This document shows positions 54,280-62,542 of a stretch of DNA of 64,000 bases, one piece after another. How positions within the stretch are numbered: the first letter of the stretch is position 1; the number at the start of each line of letters is the position of its first letter. Below the pieces are notes generated by a model. That model searched no databases. It saw only the letters and a program-made list of their open reading frames with translations, and was not told the DNA's origin. The stretch lies in the NCBI RefSeq assembly GCF_002930645.1, contig NZ_PSNW01000005.1, positions 186,001 to 250,000 of the forward strand. The letters run 5' to 3'. Position numbers and translations under genes: made by a program. The stretch comes from Solimonas fluminis (GTDB lineage Bacteria; Pseudomonadota; Gammaproteobacteria; Nevskiales; Nevskiaceae).

Positions 54280-54659
54280 GCACGCACTTCGTCGGCGAGG
54301 GCAACATCGGTTCTGCGCCGGACTACCGCGAATTTCCGAACGGCAACGACGAGCCACGCCGGCTGCTTCGCCTGAACGTCTACTTCGACAACCCGATCCC
54401 GAAGAAGGACGGCGAGTACGAAGATCGCGGCGGCTTCTGGGCGCCCGTGGAGCTGTGGCACCGCGACGCCGAGCACTGGAAGACGCTATACCAGAAAGGC
54501 ATGCGGGTGCTGGTCGAGGGCCGCACCGTGCGCGACGAATGGGAGGACGCCGACGAGAACGAGCGCGTGACGTTCAAGGTCGAGGCGCGGCGCGTGGGCA
54601 TCCTGCCGTACCGCATCGATTCGGTGGCGCTCAGCACCAAGCCGGCCGGCGGACAGTAA
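54276..54659 (+). CDS. ssb: ICE single-stranded DNA-binding protein
   Basis: 127 residues with an OB fold: FVGEGNIGSAPDYREF (N-terminal strand as in Ssb), RLLRLNVYFDNPI, FWAPVELWHRDAEHWKTLYQKGMRVLVEGRTVRDEW and TFKVEARRVGILPYRIDSV. It lacks the acidic DDDIPF-type C-terminal tail of canonical SSB, a feature shared by ICE-encoded versions. It protects single-stranded DNA during transfer or ICE replication. ATG 54276 overlaps the DUF3158 stop. Confidence 0.9.
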   Translation: MSTHFVGEGNIGSAPDYREFPNGNDEPRRLLRLNVYFDNPIPKKDGEYEDRGGFWAPVELWHRDAEHWKTLYQKGMRVLVEGRTVRDEWEDADENERVTFKVEARRVGILPYRIDSVALSTKPAGGQ

Positions 54660-54726
54660 TTCGCCCATCGCCGTTCCCCCGAGGGCGACTGTAGCAACCG
54701 TCATACGCCCGCGATGCACCAGCGAG

Positions 54727-54743
54727 CTATCCCAAGGGGATAG
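54727..54743. promoter_or_regulatory. 17-bp palindrome, copy 3 (one mismatch)
   Basis: CTATCCCAAGGGGATAG differs from the other copies at one base (7 of 8 pairs keep the dyad). It lies 211 bases ahead of topB in a 294-base spacer that shows no gene. Confidence 0.7.
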
Positions 54744-54953
54744 ATCCAAGGTCGTCCACGGAGTTCCAGCCGCCCTCCCGAAACGACGCTCTTGCTGTGC
54801 CAGCTCCTACGATCTATGCACACCGCTGCGGCAACGAACCGCCTGCCGATCACAAAGCGGTGTCTGCATCAATCGACTTCCTTGCTGCCGGCATCTCCTG
54901 GCCCCGCCAAGCTGACGCCCATCCGATGAACCGCACATTTCCAAGGAGGCTTC

Positions 54954-56969
54954 ATGCGCCTTTTCCTGTGCGAGAAGCCGTCCCAGGGCAAGGACATCGC
55001 CCGTGTGCTGGGTGCCGGTCAACGCGGCAACGGCTGCTACAGCGGCGCGGGTGTCGTCGTGACCTGGTGCATCGGTCATCTGGTAGAGGCGGTTCCGCCC
55101 GAAGGCTACGGCGAGCAATACAAGCGCTGGGCCATCGAGCAACTGCCCATTCTTCCTGAGCGTTGGCGTGTCGAGCCCAAGGCGGCGACCGCGGCGCAAT
55201 TCAAGGTCGTGCAGCAGCTCGTCGCCAAGGCGGGCGAGCTGGTGATAGCGACCGACGCCGACCGCGAGGGCGAGATGATCGCCCGCGAGATCATCGACCT
55301 GTGCGGCTACCGCGGGCCGATTCAGCGCCTGTGGCTGTCGGCGCTCAACGATGCGTCGATCCGCAAAGCGCTGGGTGCGCTCAAGCCGTCCGCCGAGACG
55401 CTGCCGCTGTATTTCTCCGCACTCGCCCGATCGCGCGCCGACTGGCTGATCGGCATGAACCTGAGCCGGCTGTTTACGCTTCTAGGTCGGCAGGCCGGCT
55501 ACACCGGCGTGCTGTCGGTGGGGCGCGTGCAGACGCCGACGCTGAAGTTGGTCGTGGATCGTGATCGCGAGATCGCGCGATTCGTCTCCATGCCGTATTG
55601 GGCCGTGGATGTGCTGCTATCCCATGCCGGCCGGTCCTTCACCGCGAGCTGGATACCGCCCGAAGGCAGCACGGATGCAGCGGGTCGCTGCCTTCAGCAG
55701 CCGGTGGCGCAGCAGGCTGCGGATCGCATTCGCGCGGCACGCGATGCGCAGGTCGTGTCGGTGGACACCGAGCGCGTGCGCGAGGCACCGCCGCTGCCAT
55801 TCGATCTGGGCACCTTGCAGGAAGTGTGTTCGCGTCAGCTCGGCCTCGATGTGCAGGAGACGCTGGACATCGCGCAGGCGCTGTACGAGACGCACAAGGC
55901 GACGACCTATCCGCGCAGCGACTCGGGATATCTGCCCGAAAGCATGCTCGCGGAAGTGCCGGCGGTGCTCGATGCACTGCTCGCCACCGATCCCAGCCTG
56001 CGGCCCTTGATCGGCCAGCTCGACCGCAACCAGCGTTCGCGCGCCTGGAACGACGGCAAGGTGTCGGCTCACCACGGCATCATCCCGACGCTGGAGCCCG
56101 CCAACCTGTCGGCCATGAACGAGAAGGAACTGGCCGTCTACCGGCTGATCCGCGCTCATTACCTCGCGCAGTTCCTCCCGCACCATGAGTTCGACCGGAC
56201 GGTAGCGCAGTTCTCGTGCGGCAGTCAGTCGCTGGCGGCCGTGGGCAAGCAGATCGCCGTCACCGGCTGGCGCGAGGTGCTGGCGACGCCGGGGCCGGAC
56301 GATGCCGACGGCGAGGATGCGCAGCGCAGCCAGGTGCTGCCGGCGCTGCATGCGGGCCTGTCCTGCCCGGTCGGCAAGGTGGATCTCAAGGCGCTGAAGA
56401 CGCTGCCGCCCAAGCCCTACACGCAGGGCGAGCTGATCAAGGCCATGAAGACTGTCGCCAAGTTCGTGACCGACCCGCGGCTGAAACAGAAGCTGCGAGA
56501 TACCACAGGCATCGGCACCGAGGCGACACGCGCCAACATCATCAACGGTCTGATCGGTCGCGGCTACCTGGTCAAGAAAGGCCGCGCCGTCCGCGCTTCC
56601 GACGCGGCATTCACGCTCATCGACGCGGTGCCCTCGGCCATCGCCGACCCCGGCACCACGGCGGTGTGGGAGCAGGCGCTGGACATGATCGAGGCCGGCC
56701 AGATGGCGCTGGACACCTTCATCGAGAAGCAGTCCGTGTGGGTCGGCCAGCTCGTGCAGCAGTACCGCGGCGCAACGCTCTCGCTCAAGCTGCCGCCGGC
56801 GCCGGCCTGCCCGCAGTGCGGCGCACCGATGCAGCAGCGCACGGGCAAGAGCGGCGCGTTCTGGTCCTGTTCGCGCTACCCGGACTGCAAGGGCACGTTG
56901 CCGATCGAGTCCCCGACGGGCCGGCGCAGCGCACCGCGCAAGCGGCGCGCTGCCTCCAAGGCGTCCTGA
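54954..56969 (+). CDS. topB: DNA topoisomerase III (ICE-type TopB)
   Basis: A 671-residue type IA topoisomerase that passes single strands. The TOPRIM domain is N-terminal: MRLFLCEKPSQGKDIARVLG (Glu7) and ATDADREGEMIAREI (about 99). GRVQTPTL follows. The active-site Tyr319 is in TTYPRSDSGYL. At the C-terminus is a zinc-ribbon topoisomerase finger (CPQCGAPM...CSRYPDCKGTLP, about 619-650). It has the same family as TraE/TopB of plasmids and decatenates transfer or replication intermediates. It is preceded by palindrome copy 3, so it may be expressed separately from ssb. Confidence 0.96.
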   Translation: MRLFLCEKPSQGKDIARVLGAGQRGNGCYSGAGVVVTWCIGHLVEAVPPEGYGEQYKRWAIEQLPILPERWRVEPKAATAAQFKVVQQLVAKAGELVIATDADREGEMIAREIIDLCGYRGPIQRLWLSALNDASIRKALGALKPSAETLPLYFSALARSRADWLIGMNLSRLFTLLGRQAGYTGVLSVGRVQTPTLKLVVDRDREIARFVSMPYWAVDVLLSHAGRSFTASWIPPEGSTDAAGRCLQQPVAQQAADRIRAARDAQVVSVDTERVREAPPLPFDLGTLQEVCSRQLGLDVQETLDIAQALYETHKATTYPRSDSGYLPESMLAEVPAVLDALLATDPSLRPLIGQLDRNQRSRAWNDGKVSAHHGIIPTLEPANLSAMNEKELAVYRLIRAHYLAQFLPHHEFDRTVAQFSCGSQSLAAVGKQIAVTGWREVLATPGPDDADGEDAQRSQVLPALHAGLSCPVGKVDLKALKTLPPKPYTQGELIKAMKTVAKFVTDPRLKQKLRDTTGIGTEATRANIINGLIGRGYLVKKGRAVRASDAAFTLIDAVPSAIADPGTTAVWEQALDMIEAGQMALDTFIEKQSVWVGQLVQQYRGATLSLKLPPAPACPQCGAPMQQRTGKSGAFWSCSRYPDCKGTLPIESPTGRRSAPRKRRAASKAS

Positions 56970-57548
56970 TCCTCGCTTCCCCCTGCCGCGCCGGCCACTT
57001 CACTGGCGGCGAGGCAAACGTCCCGCACCGCGCGGGACTCCAAAGCGCGCGTCTCCTTCTGCAACGGTGTGCGCGCCCCGTCTGCCCGCCGTCGGGCGAC
57101 GGGGCGAGAAGGTCATTGCTCCACGAATCGCGCCCGCCGCCATTCCCTTGATCGGTGTGCCTTGCCTCGGTCACGAGGGGCTTCCTGACGCCTTGCCGCC
57201 GCGCGAGCCGTGAGGAGGCCCCTTGGGCCGAGGGTATTCCGTGCCGGTGCCCGCCGGCGAAACATCGGGCTCCCTTTGTGTGTGGATGCACGCCAGAGGT
57301 TTCCGGCCCCAGCCACGAAACGGGCCGGGTGCGATTGCTGACGCAGCGAACGGCTTTGACGACGGCCTGCGCTGACGCAGCCCACAGGTGGTTTTCCATT
57401 CTCTTCAGCCGAAGGCCCGTGTGGCCTTCGGCGCCCTGGTCTTTGCCTTGTCCCGTGACGCGGGCCATTGCCCTAAAGCGGGCCGTCCGCGATTCGGTTT
57501 TCCCTGCGACGGCAGCCATGCTTCGCGCCCATCCTCACGCCATGCGTT
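56970..57548. other. Gene-poor spacer downstream of topB
   Basis: About 580 bases. A hairpin GTCCCGC/GCGGGAC (57020-57038) follows topB. Beyond it are open frames on all strands with no family resemblance and without good ribosome sites, so I call no gene. The dispersed repeat described next ends the spacer. Confidence 0.5.
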
Positions 57549-57612
57549 GCTGACAGTCGTCAGCGGCATGCCCTGGCAGTCTCGGTCTTCAAGACTGCAA
57601 CGCGGTTCGCCG
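57549..57612 (+). repeat. Dispersed ICE intergenic repeat, copy A
   Basis: Reads GCTGACAGTCGTCAGCGGCA then TGCCCTGGCAGTCTCGGTCTTCAAGACTGC... with two small dyads (GCTGAC/GTCAGC and CAGTCT/AGACTG). Related copies are at 59491-59553 and 61011-61072. Each precedes a small ICE gene by 100-170 bases. Confidence 0.75.
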
Positions 57613-57750
57613 CGTCGACCGATCCAGTCCGCTTCGCATCGCCCACCGCGGACGCTCGCCGGCCTGGCGACGATGCACTTTTCTCAACCACCCGAGGGGA
57701 ACCCCATCCCCTGCGGGATGCGTGCTCCCCGACCCACCAAGGAGCACGGC

Positions 57751-57987
57751 ATGTCTGAACCTTCCGCATCTTCCTCTGCAACCGCAGTGCGCAGTGGTGC
57801 GCTGGCGCTGACCTGGACCGGCAAGCGTTTGCCGCTACAGGTGCTGCGCAGCGCGGCCGGCCACTACATCGGCACACAAGACGACGAAGGACCGGTATCG
57901 CGGGAGTCCGTCGAGTATTTCCCGACCCACCTCGCAGCACAGCGCGCCCTGGATACCCATGCCTGGACACAGCGCGCTCACCCCTGA
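57751..57987 (+). CDS. Small conserved ICE protein
   Basis: 78 residues, no known domain. It is acidic-basic mixed and includes GHYIGTQDDEGPVSRESVEYFPTHLAAQRAL, which looks like a small beta-helix unit. AAGGAG lies 6 bases before the ATG. First of a series of small single-gene units, each with a strong ribosome site. Unknown function. Confidence 0.7.
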   Translation: MSEPSASSSATAVRSGALALTWTGKRLPLQVLRSAAGHYIGTQDDEGPVSRESVEYFPTHLAAQRALDTHAWTQRAHP

Positions 57988-58012
57988 TTCCCACCCTTCA
58001 AGGAGTTCTCTC

Positions 58013-58405
58013 ATGAATCTGTCTTTACCCGAAGACGTGCTCGATCAGATGGCGCTGGAACAGGCGCACTTCGACGCTGCACCGCAGGCCTTCTTCGAGG
58101 CCTGGAAGCGCGGCGCGCAGATCGCCGGCCACGAGTGGTTCGGCGACGGCACACGCGAAGGTCTGCAGCGTGCCACCACCAAGTGGGACCTGCGGCCCAA
58201 CATGCTGATGCTCAACGACGCCCTGGGCGTGCTGAGCAGCGGTCAACGCATGTTCCTGTCCGCGATGGTGAGCTTCTACAACTCCCGCGAGGGCGGCGCG
58301 ATGCTCAAGCGTTGCGGCTTCGAGGGGCTGTCCGACTTCGGCGGCCTCGATCTGGAACGGCGCCAGGTCATCGCTGACCTCACGCTGCACTACAACGGCT
58401 GGTGA
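58013..58405 (+). CDS. Conserved ICE hypothetical protein
   Basis: 130 residues, soluble and mainly helical: LPEDVLDQMALEQAHFDAAPQAFFEAWKRGAQIAGHEWFGDG, then RMFLSAMVSFYNSREGGAMLKRCGFEGLSDFGGLDLERR. No catalytic motif is visible. It starts 25 bases after the previous stop, with AAGGAG. It is followed by a strong hairpin (58446-58481). Confidence 0.7.
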   Translation: MNLSLPEDVLDQMALEQAHFDAAPQAFFEAWKRGAQIAGHEWFGDGTREGLQRATTKWDLRPNMLMLNDALGVLSSGQRMFLSAMVSFYNSREGGAMLKRCGFEGLSDFGGLDLERRQVIADLTLHYNGW

Positions 58406-58445
58406 GCCGCGCCTGGCAACCCACCGTCTTTTCATCCCACCCCAC

Positions 58446-58490
58446 GAGGGACATGCGTCCTCGTTCGGGGCCATGTCCCTCCTTCTTTTC
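58446..58490 (+). terminator. Terminator-like hairpin after the 130-aa gene
   Basis: A perfect 10-bp stem GAGGGACATG/CATGTCCCTC around a 16-base loop is followed by CTTCTTTTC. Confidence 0.65.
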
Positions 58491-58655
58491 GCAGGAGCGG
58501 CCATGTCCCGAATCACCATCTTCCACTGACCTGCACCGCCCGCCACCAGGGCGGCCCGACGCCGCGGCCGGCTGACCGGTTGCCACTTCATCCACTCGCT
58601 GGGGTTCAATCCCCGGCAGGGGATTGCCTCGGCCATCCTCTGCTGGAGGAATCCC

Positions 58656-59372
58656 ATGTCCCATTCCAACAATCCCTTCGCCCGCGGCTACGATGGCCTG
58701 TCCGTGCAGCGGCTGCTGGCGATTTCCTACGACGACGACTGCCCGCTGAGCTACCTGCCGCTGCACGTCTCGCAGTCGCACCTGCCGGACAGCCAGGTCG
58801 AGCGCCATGCCTGCGTCTTCTGCGACGACTTCGCGCTGATCACCGAGGGCCAGAACGTGCCGCCCGAGCTGGACGCGCAGTGCCCCAGCCACGGTATCGC
58901 CCGAAACCTCGTCTACGCCGTCATGGCAGAAGAAGCCGGCCAGCCGCTGCACGTCGGCGATACCTACTCCGAGGAAGCCGCGCGCGAGGTGGTACTCCGC
59001 CTGCGCTTCGAGACCGGGTTCTACAGCCGTGCCTGGGAAATCAGTTCGGCGCACATCACCGAGGAGGCCGGTCGCTTCCTCGCCGAACTGGCGGACATCG
59101 CCACGCCGAGCGGTTTTCTGTTCGTGGCCTTCCGCATTCCCTACAGCCCCGCGATCGGCGTGAAGCTGATCGCCACGCCCTGGACGGATGCGAACCTGCA
59201 GCATGTCGAGGGCATCACCGCCGAAGAGCTGCGGCAGGAGCACCGGGCCAAGGGCGTGCCGGAGTCCCTCGTGGAAGTGTTGCACCTGGCTGCGCTCGCC
59301 GACGTTCGCATGTTGGTGTTCGATGCCGACGCGCCAGTGCTGGACGGGCTGACGCTCTACGACGACGAGTAA
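58656..59372 (+). CDS. Conserved ICE protein, DUF5983-like
   Basis: 238 residues. No catalytic family recognised; a Cys pair (HACVFCDDFALITEG, about 49-60) and an acidic C-terminus ending LTLYDDE are features. I recall this ICE family as DUF5983, from memory only. ATG 58656 has GGAGG 5-9 bases upstream. It is preceded by a 250-base spacer with one hairpin and a 9-codon frame (58503-58529) that I do not call. A terminator follows. Confidence 0.65.
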   Translation: MSHSNNPFARGYDGLSVQRLLAISYDDDCPLSYLPLHVSQSHLPDSQVERHACVFCDDFALITEGQNVPPELDAQCPSHGIARNLVYAVMAEEAGQPLHVGDTYSEEAAREVVLRLRFETGFYSRAWEISSAHITEEAGRFLAELADIATPSGFLFVAFRIPYSPAIGVKLIATPWTDANLQHVEGITAEELRQEHRAKGVPESLVEVLHLAALADVRMLVFDADAPVLDGLTLYDDE

Positions 59373-59386
59373 CCCGCAACCCATTC

Positions 59387-59414
59387 GAGCCCCCACGTCG
59401 GGGCTCTTCTTTTT
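59387..59414 (+). terminator. Terminator after the 238-aa gene
   Basis: Stem GAGCCCC/GGGGCTC with a 6-base loop, then TTCTTTTT: a good Rho-independent terminator. Confidence 0.8.
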
Positions 59415-59490
59415 CGCGGAACGCGGTGCCGGCGCATTGCCGATTCCCAACGGACGGTCGCCGCCATGTGCCGCACGCTGGCCGCATGTT

Positions 59491-59553
59491 CGCTGGCGTT
59501 GCCGGCAGCATGCCCAGGCAGTCGAGACCTTCAAGACTGCGGCGCGGTTCGCC
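59491..59553 (+). repeat. Dispersed ICE intergenic repeat, copy B
   Basis: Contains GCATGCCCAGGCAGTCGAGA then CCTTCAAGACTGCGGCGCGG and TTCGCC, matching copies A and C. Its first dyad is degenerate. Confidence 0.7.
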
Positions 59554-59662
59554 GTGCTGGTTGCTTCGTTCTCCGGGCGCACCCGCGTCCATCCACCTCA
59601 CCCTCAAGGGACAGACCTCCCTTGCGGGCGGGAGTCCCTTGGTTGCCACAAGGAGTCTCCCC

Positions 59663-60460
59663 ATGGATACCCAAGCCATCCGCGCACAGATGCCGACGCT
59701 CGTTGTCGGTCATGTGCCTTCCAACGTCCGTTCGTTCAAATTCAACATCTTCGACGGCCAGCCCAAGGTTTCGACGCTGGGCTTTCACATCGACCCGAAG
59801 CCTTTCGAGGGCAAGGTCATCGCCACCACCGACGAGGCCATCGTCGTCAAGACGGGACGAGCCGAGTTCGCGGTGCTCGATCGCACGCTCGTGACCGAAG
59901 TGCCCGACGAGGGCGCCAAGGTGCAGGTCGAACCCTATGTCAGACGCCGCTTCGACGGTCAGCGGGCGGACACGCCCGAGGAGCAGACCGAGTTCACCGC
60001 CGACGGCCAGCCCTACACGGTGAAGCGGTTCGTGCTCGGGTCCGCACCGGCGAAGCTGCCGATCCCCGAGCCGCGCTGCCCCGAGCTGCAGGAACTGGTC
60101 GACCAACTGGAGCAGTTGCCCGCTCCCGACGGTTTCCGGCGCGTCACCCACATGCTGGTGGATGCCGGCGCGCGGGACATCACCTGGGTCGATCCGCTGC
60201 CCGCCGACATCATCCGCACGCCGCCGGCCATCGGCTTCACCGTCGCCACGACGAAGTTCCAGGGTCGCGTCACCGTGCTGTATGAGCGTGGCCTCGACCT
60301 CTACGCGGTGGAGCTGCACCGCGACGGCGAGCTGGTCGAACGGGTCGATGAGGTGTTCTTCGACACCCTCGGCGAGACGCTGGAACGGCTGATCGACGAC
60401 GGGAGTTGGCGGCGCATCCGCGTGCAGTGCCTGTCGTGTCGTAAGGCTATCCGGCACTGA
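59663..60460 (+). CDS. Conserved ICE hypothetical protein
   Basis: 265 residues, mostly beta-strand-rich: VRSFKFNIFDGQPKVSTLGFHIDPKPFEGKVIATTDEAIVVKTGRAEFAVLDRTLVT. The C-terminus ends in a small CLSCRK pair. No known domain. It has AAGGAG upstream and a terminator downstream, so it is a monocistronic unit. Commonly seen in ICEs between topB and DUF3085 genes. Confidence 0.7.
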   Translation: MDTQAIRAQMPTLVVGHVPSNVRSFKFNIFDGQPKVSTLGFHIDPKPFEGKVIATTDEAIVVKTGRAEFAVLDRTLVTEVPDEGAKVQVEPYVRRRFDGQRADTPEEQTEFTADGQPYTVKRFVLGSAPAKLPIPEPRCPELQELVDQLEQLPAPDGFRRVTHMLVDAGARDITWVDPLPADIIRTPPAIGFTVATTKFQGRVTVLYERGLDLYAVELHRDGELVERVDEVFFDTLGETLERLIDDGSWRRIRVQCLSCRKAIRH

Positions 60461-60470
60461 TCTCACAGCA

Positions 60471-60501
60471 GCTTCCCGCCCTCGCGGCGGGAAGCCTCTT
60501 T
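60471..60501 (+). terminator. Terminator before the DUF3085 gene
   Basis: A perfect 10-bp stem GCTTCCCGCC/GGCGGGAAGC with a 5-base loop, followed by CTCTTTTCC. Confidence 0.85.
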
Positions 60502-60525
60502 TCCTGCCCCCTGGAGATCACACCC

Positions 60526-60891
60526 ATGACTGTTCGATTCAAAGGCACGGAGCTGCGGCCCGTGCTCGCCGAAGCGGTGGCGAATCAATGCCGCGTCATC
60601 CTGGTCAAGGATCAGGGCGTGTACTTCCTGGCCGAGTGCGGCGAGCGCCGACCCGATGGTCGCCAGAAGACCATCGCCTATGCCGCTGGCTGCAACCCGG
60701 ATGTCGATGCCTTCGATGACTGGTGGGAGCTGGCGCGCGCCGAGTTCGGTGGCGACGACTTCGGCGAGTTCTTCGATCCGCAGGAGGGCGTGTTTGCGCG
60801 CATCCTGCGCAGCGAGGACGACCTCGACGTGTCCGCCTCCGCGACACACCTATCGCTGCAGGCGGTTCCTCCCACGCCCAGCGGTAACTGA
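60526..60891 (+). CDS. DUF3085-domain ICE protein
   Basis: 121 residues: MTVRFKGTELRPVLAEAVANQCRVILVKDQGVYFLAECGERRPDGRQKTIAYAAGCNPDVDAFDDWWELARAEFGGDDF is the DUF3085 signature (an all-alpha/beta small fold, two Cys). Function unknown. The terminator hairpin is at 60471-60495 upstream and another is at 60904 downstream, so expression depends on read-through or a local promoter. Confidence 0.88.
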   Translation: MTVRFKGTELRPVLAEAVANQCRVILVKDQGVYFLAECGERRPDGRQKTIAYAAGCNPDVDAFDDWWELARAEFGGDDFGEFFDPQEGVFARILRSEDDLDVSASATHLSLQAVPPTPSGN

Positions 60892-60903
60892 CCGCCCATC
60901 CCT

Positions 60904-60930
60904 GGCCCCCGCTCCGGGGGCCTCTTTCTT
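60904..60930 (+). terminator. Terminator after the DUF3085 gene
   Basis: Stem GGCCCCC/GGGGGCC with a 5-base loop, then TCTTTCTT. Confidence 0.75.
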
Positions 60931-61010
60931 CCCGGCAATGCGGACAGCCGCGAGTGCCGATTGCCGCTCGCCTGCGCGCCGTCCCGGCGCGACGCTTCCG
61001 GCCATGTTCC

Positions 61011-61072
61011 GCTGACGTCCGTCAGCGACATGCCCAGGCAGCCACGATCTTCAAGGCTGCGACGCGGTTCCG
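61011..61072 (+). repeat. Dispersed ICE intergenic repeat, copy C
   Basis: GCTGACGTCCGTCAGCGACA then TGCCCAGGCAGCCACGATCT and TCAAGGCTGCGACGCGGTTC; both dyads are retained. It lies in a 343-base spacer that carries no gene. Confidence 0.75.
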
Positions 61073-61234
61073 ACCGTGTAGATCACCCCAGTTCGCACCG
61101 GCATCCATGCGCGAACGGCCATCGGTTCTCGATGGCGATGCCACCAAGCTGTTCCTTCAACCCACGCGGGGGTTCCACACCTTCCCCGCCTGGGTCGGGT
61201 GTGTCTCCGCCTCATTGTTCTCAGGAGATTCCCC

Positions 61235-61786
61235 ATGACCACTTCCACCGACAAGTCCTACTTCGATCTGCACATCACCGGCCTCGGGTATCTCAATCGC
61301 ATCCGCGAAGTGAAGCCCAAGAAAGGCGATGCGTTCCTGGCCTGCGACATCGCGGCCCTGAACGGTCCCAGCGATGACGTCTCGTACGTGCGTTTCGACA
61401 CGCGCGTATCGGGATCGGAAGCGCAGCACCTGGTGCGCCGCTGCATTCAGGCGGTCGACGCCGAGAAGAAGGTGATGATCGGCTTCCGCCTGGGCGACCT
61501 GTGGACCGACACCTTCACCTACTCCAAGGGCAAGCGTGCCGGCGAGCAGGGGGTGAGCCTCAAGGCCCGCCTGCTGTTCGTCAGTTGGATCAAGGTCGAC
61601 GGCAAGCTCGTCTACAAGGCCGAACCCAAGCCGACCGAGACCGACGAGCGCGACCCGGAAGTCCCTGTGATGTCCGACGCGCCCGCCGCGCAGCAAGCCT
61701 CGGCACCGGAGCCTTCCAGGCCCGTCGCCGATGCTGCCGACGACGCTGCCGATGCCCCCGCATTGGCCGTTGCCGAGTCGTTCTGA
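61235..61786 (+). CDS. DUF3577-domain (STY4534-type) ICE protein
   Basis: 183 residues. The core (about 8-120) is DUF3577: YFDLHITGLGYLNRIREVKPKKGDAFLACDIAALNGPSDDVSYVRFDTRVSGSEAQHLVRRC, with an OB-like strand pattern reminiscent of SSB-type proteins. An acidic Ala/Pro tail (about 135-183) follows. CAGGAG precedes the ATG. STY4534 homologues in SPI-7-type ICEs are of unknown function; single-strand DNA binding is a possibility from the fold (inference). Confidence 0.88.
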   Translation: MTTSTDKSYFDLHITGLGYLNRIREVKPKKGDAFLACDIAALNGPSDDVSYVRFDTRVSGSEAQHLVRRCIQAVDAEKKVMIGFRLGDLWTDTFTYSKGKRAGEQGVSLKARLLFVSWIKVDGKLVYKAEPKPTETDERDPEVPVMSDAPAAQQASAPEPSRPVADAADDAADAPALAVAESF

Positions 61787-61790
61787 TCCG

Positions 61791-61820
61791 CAAGGCCCCA
61801 TCCCCGGGGCCTTGTCTTCT
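61791..61820 (+). terminator. Terminator after the DUF3577 gene
   Basis: A perfect 9-bp stem CAAGGCCCC/GGGGCCTTG with a 6-base loop, then TCTTCTCTTC. It lies 21 bases before the next start and could act as an attenuator. Confidence 0.75.
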
Positions 61821-61841
61821 CTTCGTCCGCAGGAGACCTTC

Positions 61842-62453
61842 ATGATCACCATTCCCGGCCAACTGGCCATCAAGACCATCCACGGCAGGAACGGCGACTT
61901 CAACGTCGGCCGCCTGGCGACCTCGATCGGCGAGTTCGTCGTGAAGAACGCCGAACTCGATCAGTACCGCGAGGGCAAGTACGACGGTGATTTCGTCATC
62001 GTCGAGATTCGCCCCTCCACGTACAACGCCAACGGCCGCATGGTCATCGAGATCCGCGCCCATCTGGGCGGGATGACGCTGTCCAACATCGACGCCCTGA
62101 GCCGTGACGAAGCCCGCCGGCTGAGTCCGCAGGAAGTCGATCCGATCGACGAGGAAGCGCAGGCGCCCGCGCCGGCATCGCCCCCGGCCAAGCCGAAGGC
62201 GAAGCCGCGCAGTCCGCGCGATCCCCTGGTCGATACCACGCCGTTCGGCAGCGAACCGGCTCCCGTGTCCGCTGCGGCCTCGGCCGAGGCAGACGACGCG
62301 GCGCTGTTCGGCTCCTTGTGGCCCCTGGGCGAGACCGTGAAGCTCGATGCGACCGTGGATCGTCGTGTGCTGCGTCAGCAGCGCGACCGTCTCGACAAGC
62401 TGGGCTACGAGTTCGCTCCGTTGTCCCAGGACTGGCATCTCAAAGCTGCCTGA
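61842..62453 (+). CDS. DUF3275-family ICE protein
   Basis: 203 residues: MITIPGQLAIKTIHGRNGDFNVGRLATSIGEFVVKNAELDQYREGKYDGDFVIVEIRPSTY is the DUF3275 start. A Pro/Ala-rich linker (about 108-150) is followed by a C-terminal helix-loop (LDATVDRRVLRQQRDRLDKLGYEFAPLSQDWHL). Function unknown; conserved with DUF3577 and DUF3085. AGGAG lies 5-9 bases upstream of the ATG. Confidence 0.9.
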   Translation: MITIPGQLAIKTIHGRNGDFNVGRLATSIGEFVVKNAELDQYREGKYDGDFVIVEIRPSTYNANGRMVIEIRAHLGGMTLSNIDALSRDEARRLSPQEVDPIDEEAQAPAPASPPAKPKAKPRSPRDPLVDTTPFGSEPAPVSAAASAEADDAALFGSLWPLGETVKLDATVDRRVLRQQRDRLDKLGYEFAPLSQDWHLKAA

Positions 62454-62542
62454 TCCATCCGCCGCCTCGCGCGGCATTCCGCCACCCGCCGGGGTTCTCC
62501 CCCGACGGGGAGGGCTCCGGCCTTTTCTTCAAGGAGACCCTC

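Noticed and set aside
51773-54743. CRISPR array
   Set aside because: The three palindromes are about 1-2 kb apart with genes between them. No regularly spaced repeats with short unique spacers occur anywhere in the window.
57155-57553. A 132-codon open frame after topB
   Set aside because: No ribosome-binding site, a Cys/Arg/Pro-rich sequence without resemblance to any family, and it runs into the dispersed repeat.
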